DNA of 9,964 nt from Bryobacterales bacterium (GCA_020853155.1 JADYZL010000319.1:1-9964); one strand, 5' to 3'. Positions 1 to 7,397 are shown, counted from the stretch's first letter. Notes: a model not told the origin generated them from the letters alone. Made by a program: numbers and translations.

Positions 1-491
1 ATGGCCAGATCCGGATCGTAGAGACGCGCGATCAATCGCATATCTCCAAACACGGAGGTATCCCCGGCGAAGTAGATGCGGCGGCCGTCGGGCAGTTCGA
101 TGATGTAGCCCGCGGCTTCGCCACCATAAACCAAGTGCTCGCCATCCTGCATGCTGGAGCTATGGAAGGCGTGCGTCATCGTCACGCGGAGACCCGCCAC
201 AGTTTGGGCGCCGCCCTTGTTCATGGGGCGCGCGGTCTCAATCCCCTTGGAAGCAAGCCAGAGCGAGATCTCAAAATTGCAGACCACCGGGCACGCGTTC
301 TTCTTCGCAATCGCGATGGCATCGCCGGTGTGGTCGCCATGCCCGTGTGAGAGCAGAATGGCATCAATGTGGGGCAGATTGAAACCCTGAGGGGACTTGG
401 GATTCCCGTGAATCCACGGATCAATCAATACATTCTTCCCGCCATCGAGGGTGAAAAGGAAGGTGGAATGGCCTAGCCATGTGATGTTCAT
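1..491 (-). CDS. UPF0173-type metal-dependent hydrolase (metallo-beta-lactamase fold), N-terminal part
   Basis: The visible 163 residues read as a metallo-beta-lactamase-fold hydrolase of the small UPF0173/YtkL-like group. The protein opens with MNITWLGHSTF, typical of that group. It has the metal-binding motif HGHGDH (His49, His51, Asp53, His54), further histidines at 107 and 110, and AGDT with the bridging Asp144. The C-terminal part, about 60 residues judging by the usual family length of roughly 225, lies beyond the left edge. There is no signal peptide, so it is probably cytoplasmic. ATG at 491 is chosen because it gives the family's usual N-terminus and has GGAGAG 8 nt upstream; an in-frame ATG at 497 would add two residues. 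It follows the glycosidase gene by 81 bases on the same strand, so co-transcription is possible. The substrate is unknown for most members, and the fold assignment is much firmer than any reaction. Confidence 0.88.
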   Translation of the reverse strand, partial: MNITWLGHSTFLFTLDGGKNVLIDPWIHGNPKSPQGFNLPHIDAILLSHGHGDHTGDAIAIAKKNACPVVCNFEISLWLASKGIETARPMNKGGAQTVAGLRVTMTHAFHSSSMQDGEHLVYGGEAAGYIIELPDGRRIYFAGDTSVFGDMRLIARLYDPDLA

Positions 492-572
492 CGCCATCGC
501 TCTCCGGGAGGGGTTGAAGGCAGCGCTCCGGGTGCGGGGACGCGCCTGCATTCCATTGTATCGTCCGCGTGG

Positions 573-2366
573 CTAGAAGCCCTCCAAGGCGGCTTCGGTG
601 AGGCCGGGAATCGTGACTGGAGACCTGCCCGTCATGGGAAACACGCCGAATATGGCTTCGGCCGCGGCTTGCTCCGAGGTCGGGACGTTGCTGAACGGGA
701 CCACGGCGGCGCTCGCGTTGGGGAAGTAGGAGGCGAGATAGGGGTTTGTGAACCCAACGAGCACCAGATTCTCCGAGGAACGCTCAACGGACTTCACGAG
801 ATCGGCTTGCGGGCGCGGCAACGGGATCTCCCCCGCTGCAAAGCCGGCGATGCTGACGAAGGAAGCAACGCTCACGGATTGGCAGGAAGTGAGGTCGCGG
901 CTCAGTTGCGCCATCGCCGCGGCGGACCAGGTTTCGTCCACGAACCATGCCCGCGACTTGGGCGCAATGCGGCGGAACGTGCGGGCGAAGGCGCGCCCGT
1001 CATTCGAAAATCTTCCACGATTGAGAACGACGGCGCACGGCGAAGCCTCCGCGCTCAGGGGCAGAACATGGTGGTGGTTGCGCAGAAGCGTGATTGCCTT
1101 ACGCGCCACCTCAAGCGCCAGCGCATTGCCACTCGCAGACGAGGCGACAGTGGCAATATCCTCGATTTTCACTTGCTTTTTCCGGAAGAGGTCAAGACGC
1201 ACCTTCGCCCGCAAGACGCGGCGGACACTCTCATCGATGCGCGCTTCGGATAGCCTCCCGGAAGCGACGGCAGCTTCCACGGCATTGATCGCGGCGTTGG
1301 GATTTGGCGGAATCATCAAGACGTCCGCGCCCGCCTCCAGTGCTCTTACAGAGGCTTCACCCGGCTCATAGAGCTTGGTGAGCCCCGCCATATCCAATCC
1401 ATCGGTAGTGATAATCCCGCCGAAATGGAGCCGGTCCCGAAGATAGCCGGTCACAATCGGTTTGGAAACGGTTGCGGAATCTCCGCTCTCGTCGAGGGCA
1501 GGCACGCTCAGGTGCCCCGGCATTACGCTGGCGACACCCGCGCCGATGGCGGCTTTGAAGGGTGGGATATCCACGGCTTCCAGCGTTTCCCTCGAGCGTT
1601 GAATCACGGGCACGCCGTAGTGGGAATCGACACTCGTATCGCCATGGCCGGGAAAATGCTTGGCCGTGGCGAGAAGCGGGCAGGCGGCATTCTCCTGCAC
1701 GCCTCGCACAAACGCCGCGACGTGGCGGGAGACGCCGCTCGCGGTTTCCCCGAAGGAACGAAGATGGATGACAGGATTCCCCGGGTCGCTGTTGACGTCC
1801 GCGGACGGTGCAAGAATCCAGTGAACGCCGAGGGCGCGGGATTCGCATGCGGTGATCTCTCCGAAGCGCCGCGTCAATTCCGGGTCGCCGGCAGCGCCAA
1901 ACGCCATCGCATGCGGAAACAGCGTCATGCCGTCGAGGCGCATCGAGGGGCCGCGTTCAAAGTCGCCCGCCACCAGCAGCGGCACGGCCGCGAAACTTTG
2001 CATGCGGTTGAGGAAGGCTGCCATCTCATACGGATGCGCACGGCGCACGGCGCCTTCAAAAACGCGGTTGAGCACGATCATCCCACCGACGCCATCCTCT
2101 TCCACCAGCTTCCGGAGCCGCAGTTCCTCTTCGGAACCAATCTCCGGGAAATAGCCGTAAAAGCTGATGACGAGGAGTTGAGCGATCTTCTGGCGAAGCG
2201 TGAGGCCGTGGAGCCATCGCTGCGCCTGAGCTTCCTGTTCCGCGCTCAGGTTCCGGAGGATCGGAGGGGCTTCGAGAGGCGGCGCCTGCTGGGCAATCAA
2301 ACCGTTGGAGCAACAGAGCAGGCAGGAAATAGCAAGCAAGCTACGCAGAATCGGTAATCCGGACAA
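573..2366 (-). CDS. Exported glycoside hydrolase family 3 protein, NagZ-like (beta-N-acetylhexosaminidase type)
   Basis: This 597-residue GH3 enzyme probably hydrolyses beta-linked sugars, with beta-N-acetylglucosaminides the best guess. Residues 1-25 form a signal peptide with a possible cut after LIA. The (beta/alpha)8 domain spans about 45-390. It contains KHFPGHGD (236-243) followed by the Asp247-Ser-His249 pair, which in NagZ-type enzymes is the general acid/base dyad, and TTDGLDM with the probable nucleophile Asp322. Residues 410-597 form an alpha/beta sandwich-like C-terminal domain, as in longer Gram-positive NagZ enzymes; single-domain Proteobacterial NagZ is shorter and cytoplasmic. 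The start is TTG at 2366, with GGGGGAG just upstream; no in-frame ATG occurs before residue 96, which is inside the catalytic domain. Cysteines at 15, 18 and 19 make a lipoprotein possible but the lipobox is poor. A role in peptidoglycan or exogenous chitin/glycan turnover is inference. It lies 69 bases downstream of the receiver gene on the same strand. Confidence 0.9.
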   Translation of the reverse strand: MSGLPILRSLLAISCLLCCSNGLIAQQAPPLEAPPILRNLSAEQEAQAQRWLHGLTLRQKIAQLLVISFYGYFPEIGSEEELRLRKLVEEDGVGGMIVLNRVFEGAVRRAHPYEMAAFLNRMQSFAAVPLLVAGDFERGPSMRLDGMTLFPHAMAFGAAGDPELTRRFGEITACESRALGVHWILAPSADVNSDPGNPVIHLRSFGETASGVSRHVAAFVRGVQENAACPLLATAKHFPGHGDTSVDSHYGVPVIQRSRETLEAVDIPPFKAAIGAGVASVMPGHLSVPALDESGDSATVSKPIVTGYLRDRLHFGGIITTDGLDMAGLTKLYEPGEASVRALEAGADVLMIPPNPNAAINAVEAAVASGRLSEARIDESVRRVLRAKVRLDLFRKKQVKIEDIATVASSASGNALALEVARKAITLLRNHHHVLPLSAEASPCAVVLNRGRFSNDGRAFARTFRRIAPKSRAWFVDETWSAAAMAQLSRDLTSCQSVSVASFVSIAGFAAGEIPLPRPQADLVKSVERSSENLVLVGFTNPYLASYFPNASAAVVPFSNVPTSEQAAAEAIFGVFPMTGRSPVTIPGLTEAALEGF

Positions 2367-2435
2367 GTCTCCCCCAACCCTGATCTGCGCAAAGGGACCG
2401 ATTTCCGGCTCAACCTTCGCGAGAGTCTGCTATTT

Positions 2436-2894
2436 TTAGCCGCTCGCCCTCGATGGCCGAGCCGGAGGCTTACGAATCGCAGCCGGCTTTTTGCGCGGGA
2501 CTTTCCGCGAAAGGAGCCGCTCCACGCCTCGCGCGAGGAACGTCAATTCGTTGAAATGCTTGGAAACCACGATGTCGGCGCAACAATTCTCGCGGTCCAC
2601 GGAAATCTCTTCCACTTGGTTCAACAGTAAAATAGTGGGTAGCGACGCATGCTGAGCGCGTGTTTCGCGCAAGAATTCCACGCCGTTTTGCAGATCCAAT
2701 TTGTAATCGCAGATCAGGACCGAAATATCTGTTCCCGCGAGGTGTGTGTGGGCATCTTTCACTTTGTTGCAAGCAATCACTTCATGACCCCGCTCCTCAA
2801 GATAAATCTTGCGGGCTTTCAGGCCCGCCTGATGAGTACCGAGCAGAAGGAGCCGGGCAGGAACTTTTCTAGACTTGCCTCTGGTAGGTTGCAT
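2436..2894 (-). CDS. Stand-alone degenerate response-regulator receiver protein
   Basis: This is a 152-residue protein with one CheY-like receiver fold and no output domain. Beta strand 1 is ARLLLLGTH (13-21), beta 3 is SVLICDYKL with the likely phospho-acceptor Asp63, beta 4 is TILLLNQ (87-93), and beta 5 is DIVVSKHF with the conserved Lys112. The acidic pair that normally coordinates Mg2+ after beta 1 is missing (Gly19-Thr20 occupy the position), and the usual Thr/Ser-Ala after beta 4 is Asn92-Gln93. Phosphorylation may therefore be impaired or absent. The last 25 residues form a basic, Pro-rich tail (Arg/Lys at 127-149) that could bind nucleic acid or a partner. No histidine kinase is adjacent on this strand. 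ATG at 2894 has no obvious Shine-Dalgarno, and the promoter candidate upstream implies a very short leader. Fold is confident; function is unknown. Confidence 0.8.
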   Translation of the reverse strand: MQPTRGKSRKVPARLLLLGTHQAGLKARKIYLEERGHEVIACNKVKDAHTHLAGTDISVLICDYKLDLQNGVEFLRETRAQHASLPTILLLNQVEEISVDRENCCADIVVSKHFNELTFLARGVERLLSRKVPRKKPAAIRKPPARPSRASG

Positions 2895-2906
2895 TAGACT
2901 GTAGCA

Positions 2907-2935
2907 ACTTAACAGACCCGTGGAATGGGTGTCAA
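2907..2935 (-). promoter_or_regulatory. Candidate sigma70-type promoter for the receiver gene
   Basis: On the minus strand a perfect TTGACA -35 hexamer (2930-2935) is followed, after 17 bases, by TTAAGT (2907-2912), which matches 3 of 6 bases of TATAAT. A start near 2900 would leave a leader of only about six bases before the ATG at 2894, consistent with the lack of a Shine-Dalgarno there. The -35 and the spacing are good; the -10 is weak. Confidence 0.45.
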
Positions 2936-3020
2936 TCGACTTGTAAGCGGCTCAGGAAGCATGAGATCGAGTGCTTGACAATGGAGTCCGTTGCCCCCTT
3001 TCGAAGGAACCGCGAAGACG

Positions 3021-3053
3021 AAAGGGGACCGTACCGGAAGTACGGTCCCCTTT
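3021..3053 (-). terminator. Strong palindromic terminator after the VWFA-like gene
   Basis: A perfect 14-bp inverted repeat (3021-3034 and 3040-3053) flanks a 5-base loop (3035-3039). The arms read AAAGGGGACCGTAC and GTACGGTCCCCTTT. It begins 24 bases past the VWFA-like gene's stop codon. On the minus strand the stem ends in TTT followed by the T/C-rich stretch CGTCTTCG; on the plus strand it ends TTTTCTT, so it could act in both directions. It separates the VWFA-like gene from the receiver gene, which has its own promoter candidate. Confidence 0.85.
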
Positions 3054-3076
3054 TCTTGCAAGACTCGTTCAAGGCC

Positions 3077-4237
3077 TTATTCCACGGGCCTTGGAGCATT
3101 GTAGCCACGCTTCGCGACGATCGAGTATTTGATCGGCTTTCCCTTCCCGTCCACGACCCGCAGCGGCTCACCGGTGGTGGGATTCACGAGTTGCACTTCG
3201 ATGCGGCGAAACTTGCCATCGCGTTCCAGATTCGTCGGCTGATAGACGAGGTTGTACTGGTTCCGCATCGCCTGTTGGATGGCGTTGTAAATTGCGGGAA
3301 ATTCTCCGTAAAAACGGGGGAAAAACGATTGCCCGCCGCTTTCCTTCGCGAAGGTGCGCATCTGGTTATCGGCCTGCAGGAAGTCCATGCGCGCGATGGG
3401 CCCGAGCATGCCGCGAGAATCCATATACTCGCGGATCCACTGCATGAGGCCGATGGTGTAGATGGGGATGCCCGCGTTTTGCACCACTTTCCGGGCTTCG
3501 CCGAAGTTCAGCTTGCTGAACGTATCCATGCCGCTCGCGATGACGATCACCGCCTTGCGCCCTTCAATGCCTTCCATGCGCTCCAGCGTGAATTGCAGCG
3601 CATCATAGAGGTTCGATTCGCTAAAGCCGGGGATCTGCAAGCGCCGCATCGCCTGCATCGAATCCATCCGGTTGGTGGAAAAATCCGAGAGAATTTCGGG
3701 GCGCAGGTCGTAGGCGATGATGGCGAGGTAATCCTCCGGCTGAAGGGTGTCGATGAAGCCCTGTGTGGCCACCAGAGTCTGATACCAGGTTTCACTCCAG
3801 AACGATTGGAACTGCGCGCTAAACTCCACGACGAGGCAGACCGTCATGGGGGCCTGGCCGACTTCGAAACCGGAAAGCTTCTGGGGAACGCCATCCTCGA
3901 GAACGCGGAAGTTGCCCGGCGGGATATTCGGGATGAACCGCCCTTTGTTATCGAGCACGGCCACGGGCACATCGACGGTGAGCACGTCGCTGCGGAACGT
4001 GGCTGCCCCTTCGGCAGCTTCCTCACCCGGCTGTTTCTTGAACTTCGACTCCACCTTGGGCCCCTCTGCCGGGGGCCGCTCCCCTTCCGCGTCCGGACGC
4101 GGCCGGGCTACCGTGCCGGTGCGCGGTTGGATGGGCCCTTGGCCCTGAGCCCATAGCTGCTGCGTGAGGAGCGCGCCCAGGAAACATGCCACGAGCGCCA
4201 GAACGACCGGCGGAAAACGTAAGGGGAATCGGATCAT
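3077..4237 (-). CDS. Secreted VWFA-related Acidobacterial domain protein (TIGR03436 type)
   Basis: This 386-residue exported protein matches the layout of the VWFA-related family that is greatly expanded in Acidobacteria. Residues 1-30 form a signal peptide (likely cut after LWA). A Pro/Glu/Lys-rich linker runs to about 80, and the family's N-terminal beta module covers 88-125 (VPVAVLDNKG then NFRVLEDGVPQ). A von Willebrand A-like Rossmann domain runs from 131 to about 310, followed by a C-terminal beta part with YNLVYQP (328-334). The normal MIDAS metal motif DxSxS is altered: the strand end reads VVEFSAQ, with Glu138, Ser140 and Gln142. The later SGMDT (235-239) stands in place of the usual DGxDT, so metal-dependent ligand binding may be weakened or lost. 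ATG at 4237 is preferred over an in-frame TTG at 4267 because TGAGG lies 8 bases upstream and it begins directly at the signal peptide. The gene follows the TonB receptor with a 163-base gap. Function of the family is unknown. Confidence 0.9.
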   Translation of the reverse strand: MIRFPLRFPPVVLALVACFLGALLTQQLWAQGQGPIQPRTGTVARPRPDAEGERPPAEGPKVESKFKKQPGEEAAEGAATFRSDVLTVDVPVAVLDNKGRFIPNIPPGNFRVLEDGVPQKLSGFEVGQAPMTVCLVVEFSAQFQSFWSETWYQTLVATQGFIDTLQPEDYLAIIAYDLRPEILSDFSTNRMDSMQAMRRLQIPGFSESNLYDALQFTLERMEGIEGRKAVIVIASGMDTFSKLNFGEARKVVQNAGIPIYTIGLMQWIREYMDSRGMLGPIARMDFLQADNQMRTFAKESGGQSFFPRFYGEFPAIYNAIQQAMRNQYNLVYQPTNLERDGKFRRIEVQLVNPTTGEPLRVVDGKGKPIKYSIVAKRGYNAPRPVE

Positions 4238-4245
4238 CGAACAAA

Positions 4246-4250
4246 CCTCA
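4246..4250 (-). promoter_or_regulatory. Ribosome binding site that decides the VWFA-like gene start
   Basis: TGAGG on the minus strand lies 8 bases upstream of ATG 4237. The alternative TTG at 4267 would place this site inside the coding sequence and add ten residues, including two cysteines, in front of the signal peptide. Confidence 0.6.
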
Positions 4251-4267
4251 GGACAGGAATTGCTCAA

Positions 4268-4276
4268 ACTCTATCA
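4268..4276 (-). promoter_or_regulatory. Weak extended -10 candidate upstream of the VWFA-like gene
   Basis: TGATAGAGT on the minus strand fits an extended -10 (TGn plus a hexamer matching TATAAT at 4 of 6 bases), with no recognisable -35. It would give a leader of about 24 bases containing the TGAGG site. Read-through from the TonB receptor gene is an equally good explanation for expression. Confidence 0.22.
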
Positions 4277-4363
4277 GATTCAACGACGCATTCCCTACCT
4301 TCGGCGTTTCGCCGCGGCGCAGCGCGGCACGGGGACGATTCGGCTCCATGCAAGGCGCGTGGC

Positions 4364-4386
4364 GGGGGCGCGACACCAGCGCCCCC
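4364..4386 (-). terminator. GC-rich hairpin after the TonB receptor gene, possible terminator
   Basis: A perfect 8-bp inverted repeat, GGGGGCGC (4364-4371) and GCGCCCCC (4379-4386), flanks a 7-base loop and starts 14 bases beyond the receptor stop codon. No T-tract follows on the minus strand, so it may be a weak or factor-assisted terminator, or an mRNA 3' stabiliser, instead of a classic intrinsic terminator. Confidence 0.4.
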
Positions 4387-4400
4387 TCTGCCCACGCGCA

Positions 4401-7397
4401 TCAGAACGTGAAACGAAGCGAGAGATCGACGATGCGATTCCCGGCGTTGCCCCCCATCGGTCCGAACCCGGCGAGCCCGTTCGATTGCCCAAAGAGCGGC
4501 GACGAGATGTTGCCGATGGGGTTCGAGGGACTCGTGGAATTCAGCAGGTTGCGGGCACTGACAGAGAACTGAAGCGAATACTTGCCGCTGCCTCCGCCAA
4601 AACCGCCACCCATCGGACCGGGACCGCCAGGGCCACCCGGGCCGCGGCCGCCACCCATCGGACCCGGACCGCCTCCCATTCTGCCCCCGCCGCCACCCAT
4701 GGCGGGAGGAGGACCACCCTCCGGCATACCGCCCGGCATCGATGGCGCGCCGCCGCGTTCCCCGAAGCTCCAGGTACGGCTGAGGCGCAGATTGACGGTG
4801 AACTGTCCCGGACCTTCCCCGTAGTTGCGCCCAATGATCCGGGCGCCGGGGAGGGGATTGGGGTCAAAGACGCCCCAAGGGGTTTGGACGACGCCGGGGC
4901 GAGTAAGATCGGTCACCAGCGCGGGACGGTCATTGAACACGGTGTCTCCGTTGTTGTCGCGCCCGGTGGTGATGTCGAAAGGCATGCCGGAGCGGTACAT
5001 CACGAAGGGATTCAACGAGAAGCCCCATGGAACATTGATGTTTCCGCCCATCACCATGCGATGGCGGACATCCATCTGGCTGCGGCCCCATTCGCCGGAA
5101 AGGTCATACTGGTTGGCCGGGAGGCTCGCTCCGCGGTCCGCATCGGAATTGGCGTGACCATAGGCGTAGAAGCCAAAGAGCATCACGCGGCTGTTGAATC
5201 GGGTGCTCAGATTGGTGATGATCTGGTTCTGGTTCATACGCCCGGTGGCCTCATAGAGAAAGAGATTCTCCGCGCCATAGGGACGCAGACCGGAATCCGG
5301 CAGCGGAGCGTTGATATTGCGCGTGCGTAGTACGTTCATAGATCGCGAACGGACCCAGTTGACAGCCAGAGTGGTGTGGCCCGGAAGAGACCGCTCCACT
5401 CCCAGGGAAGACTGGAACATGTACGGCACGCGGAGATCGCCGGCGATCCGGTAGACCGCCTGCGGGACGGCGCCGGCGGCGAGTTCGGCGGCACTGGGAA
5501 CCGTGGGGAAGAAATCCGGATTGGAGACGATGTACTGCTGTTGGGTGCTGCCGTTGAAGCGAAGGGATTGCAGGGTGTAGCTCTCGGCGAAGCGATCGTA
5601 GAAGATGCCCGCGCCCGCGCGAACCACGGTCTTTCCGGTGCGTCCGTTGCGCGAATCAGGAGACCAGGCAATGCTCGCGCGAGGAGCGAAATTGGTGGAA
5701 TCGCCGATATTGGTCTGGTTCTCATAGCGGAGCCCAAAGCCGAGAGTCACGTTGGGCCGCAGCCGCCAGTCATGCGTGAGGAAGAGACCCACGTCGTATT
5801 GGCGGACGGTGGCGCGCGGGAGGCCCGCGTTCAAGGAAAACTGATTGGCTCCGCCTCCGAGTGCGCGGATCTGAGCCGGAGTGTAGCCGAGGCTTTCGAG
5901 CGTGAGGGTGCGCCGGTAGCGCTCAAGCGACGTCAACTGGGTGAGTTCGACTTGACCGCCGGTATCGTAGACCGGCTGGTTGAAGGCATCCAGCACGGGC
6001 GCGAGTCCGCCGGCGAAGGTGAACGTACCCAGGAAGTTATCCGGAGAGAGGTCGCTAAGATCGCTGCCGCGTAAGCGCCCACCGAACTTGAAGGTGTGCA
6101 CGCCCTTGACGATCGAGGTCATGTTCTGAAACTCGATGCCCTGCCGTTCGTTGGACGAAAGCCCCTGCGTGCTGCCGCCCGATTGGAAGGAATCGAGAAC
6201 GTTGAGCGCCGGCGCAAGCTCGAGCGCGCTTTGCTCCTGCCGCATTCGCATGTACTCGAAGCGGGTTTCGTTGATGGCGGTGGGAGAGAGGATGGCCGTT
6301 TCCGTGAGCTGGAGCGTGTTCCCGTTCATCGTGGAATCATAGGCACGGGAAGGCAGAGTAAACTGCCCGATGCCATTATTGCTGGAACTCGAGCGGAGCA
6401 CCTCAAAACGGCCTACCAGGGTATTGGCCGGGTTGAGCTGGTAATCCAGGCGCACGTTCGCATTGGTGCGGCGCTGCGGGGTGACGTAAGCTTCGCGCAC
6501 ATTGACGGGCTGGAAGAGGCTATCGAGCGTGGTTGCATTCACGACCGCGTTATCGTCGATCTCGCGGCGCTCCAGATCGACGAAGAACGAAGTCCGCTTG
6601 CCGAGAGACCCGCCCAGATTGCCGCCATACATGCGGGTTTGATAGGGGGCTCGGTTCACGGCGAAGGGGTTGCGCGAGTTGAGGGATTCGTCCCCGAAGT
6701 TGAAGAACGTCTGGCCGCGAAGACGGTCGCTGCCGGGGCGGGTGAGAATCTCAACGCGCCCGAAACCGGGGCGGTCATACTCGGCGGAGTAGGGGTCGCG
6801 ATTGATGCGGACTTCGCGGATGGAAGCTTTGGGGGGAATACGGCCGCCGCTGAAGCCATCGACGAAGATCTGCGCACCGCCATCAGGACCCGCGGCAGGC
6901 CCGGCAAGAGCCTGGAGCTCATTCGACAGGGCGTCCGGATCGTCCGACAGCGCATTAAGCGCTTCGTCGCGCAAGACGAGTTGACCTGCGTTCGAAGAGG
7001 ACTCCACCGTGACGGTGTCGAGCTTCTCCGCTTCCACGGTGACTTCCTGCGTGGCGAGGAAGACGGTCATCGCGAAGGACCGCGTATTCTCGCCCGCGCC
7101 CAGTTCGATGGCTGGTTCGTCGACGGGCTGGAAGCCGGTGGAGGTGATGCGCAAGTGATACTTGCCGGGCGCGATGCCGGTGAAAGTGAAGCCGCCGGTG
7201 ACGCTTGTCTCCGCGGTAAGCGCCTTGCCGTTCGCGGAGGTGAGCAGCACGCTCGCCCCCGGAATGGCGGCCTCGGTAGCGTCGGTCACCGTACCGCGGA
7301 AGACTCCGTTCGAGGATTGTGCGGAAAGGAGGCCGCCTGTGAGCATCGCGGCGATCAGGAGAGCAACGAAAAGGGGTGGGCGAATTCGAGTGTTCAT
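4401..7397 (-). CDS. Oar-like TonB-dependent outer-membrane receptor with N-terminal carboxypeptidase-regulatory-like domain
   Basis: This is a 998-residue outer-membrane beta-barrel protein of the kind abundant in Acidobacteria, presumed to take up a large substrate using TonB energy. Residues 1-26 form a signal peptide (cut after LLSA). Residues 33-115 form a CarboxypepD_reg/Cna-B-like beta sandwich (FRGTVTDATEAAIPGA, then GGFTFTGIAPGKYHLRI). DTVTVESS at 127-134 could serve as a TonB box. The plug domain runs about 140-222 (QIFVDGFSGGRIPP, SAEYDRPGFGRVEILTRPG), and the barrel fills the rest, ending in RFTF with the C-terminal Phe used for outer-membrane insertion. Residues 879-938 are an unusual Gly/Pro/Met-rich tract between late barrel strands. 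ATG at 7397 has AGGAA six bases upstream. It is transcribed divergently from the two-component operon and is followed by the VWFA-like gene. Ligand cannot be predicted; the Oar-like architecture suggests peptides, proteins or glycans as much as siderophores. Confidence 0.93.
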   Translation of the reverse strand: MNTRIRPPLFVALLIAAMLTGGLLSAQSSNGVFRGTVTDATEAAIPGASVLLTSANGKALTAETSVTGGFTFTGIAPGKYHLRITSTGFQPVDEPAIELGAGENTRSFAMTVFLATQEVTVEAEKLDTVTVESSSNAGQLVLRDEALNALSDDPDALSNELQALAGPAAGPDGGAQIFVDGFSGGRIPPKASIREVRINRDPYSAEYDRPGFGRVEILTRPGSDRLRGQTFFNFGDESLNSRNPFAVNRAPYQTRMYGGNLGGSLGKRTSFFVDLERREIDDNAVVNATTLDSLFQPVNVREAYVTPQRRTNANVRLDYQLNPANTLVGRFEVLRSSSSNNGIGQFTLPSRAYDSTMNGNTLQLTETAILSPTAINETRFEYMRMRQEQSALELAPALNVLDSFQSGGSTQGLSSNERQGIEFQNMTSIVKGVHTFKFGGRLRGSDLSDLSPDNFLGTFTFAGGLAPVLDAFNQPVYDTGGQVELTQLTSLERYRRTLTLESLGYTPAQIRALGGGANQFSLNAGLPRATVRQYDVGLFLTHDWRLRPNVTLGFGLRYENQTNIGDSTNFAPRASIAWSPDSRNGRTGKTVVRAGAGIFYDRFAESYTLQSLRFNGSTQQQYIVSNPDFFPTVPSAAELAAGAVPQAVYRIAGDLRVPYMFQSSLGVERSLPGHTTLAVNWVRSRSMNVLRTRNINAPLPDSGLRPYGAENLFLYEATGRMNQNQIITNLSTRFNSRVMLFGFYAYGHANSDADRGASLPANQYDLSGEWGRSQMDVRHRMVMGGNINVPWGFSLNPFVMYRSGMPFDITTGRDNNGDTVFNDRPALVTDLTRPGVVQTPWGVFDPNPLPGARIIGRNYGEGPGQFTVNLRLSRTWSFGERGGAPSMPGGMPEGGPPPAMGGGGGRMGGGPGPMGGGRGPGGPGGPGPMGGGFGGGSGKYSLQFSVSARNLLNSTSPSNPIGNISSPLFGQSNGLAGFGPMGGNAGNRIVDLSLRFTF
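4584..4763 (-). repeat. In-frame Gly/Pro/Met-rich low-complexity tract inside the TonB receptor gene
   Basis: This segment encodes residues 879-938 of the receptor, about 60 residues dominated by Gly, Pro and Met, with recurring GPMGGG and RMGGG units. At DNA level the 17-mer CCGCCACCCATCGGACC occurs twice at 4603-4619 and 4648-4664 (45 bases apart, 15 codons), indicating growth by in-frame duplication. It is flanked by good barrel strands on both sides (LRLSRTWSF before, KYSLQFSVSARNLLN after), so it most likely forms a flexible loop. Confidence 0.85.

Noticed and set aside
1425..2357. Plus-strand open frame (310 codons) opposite the GH3 gene
   Set aside because: Antisense to the catalytic domain of a clear family member, with no motif of its own.
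2975..4156. Long plus-strand open frame (393 codons) opposite the VWFA-like gene, with a TTGACA just upstream
   Set aside because: It is antisense to a well-supported exported protein, runs through the terminator hairpin, has no recognisable domain, and looks like the out-of-frame composition expected in high-GC DNA.
4302..4314. Small CGGCG-TTT-CGCCG hairpin between the receptor and VWFA-like genes
   Set aside because: The 5-bp stem is too short in GC-rich DNA to be meaningful, and the stronger hairpin at 4364-4386 is closer to the stop codon.
4584..4763. Possible CRISPR-like or tandem repeat array
   Set aside because: The repeats are in frame, imperfect, and have no unique spacers; they are coding low-complexity sequence of the receptor.
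4164..5330. Plus-strand open frame (388 codons) across the receptor's 3' end and its hairpin
   Set aside because: The His/Arg/Ala-rich repeat-like translation is the reverse reading of the Gly/Pro/Met tract and barrel; no signs of a real protein.
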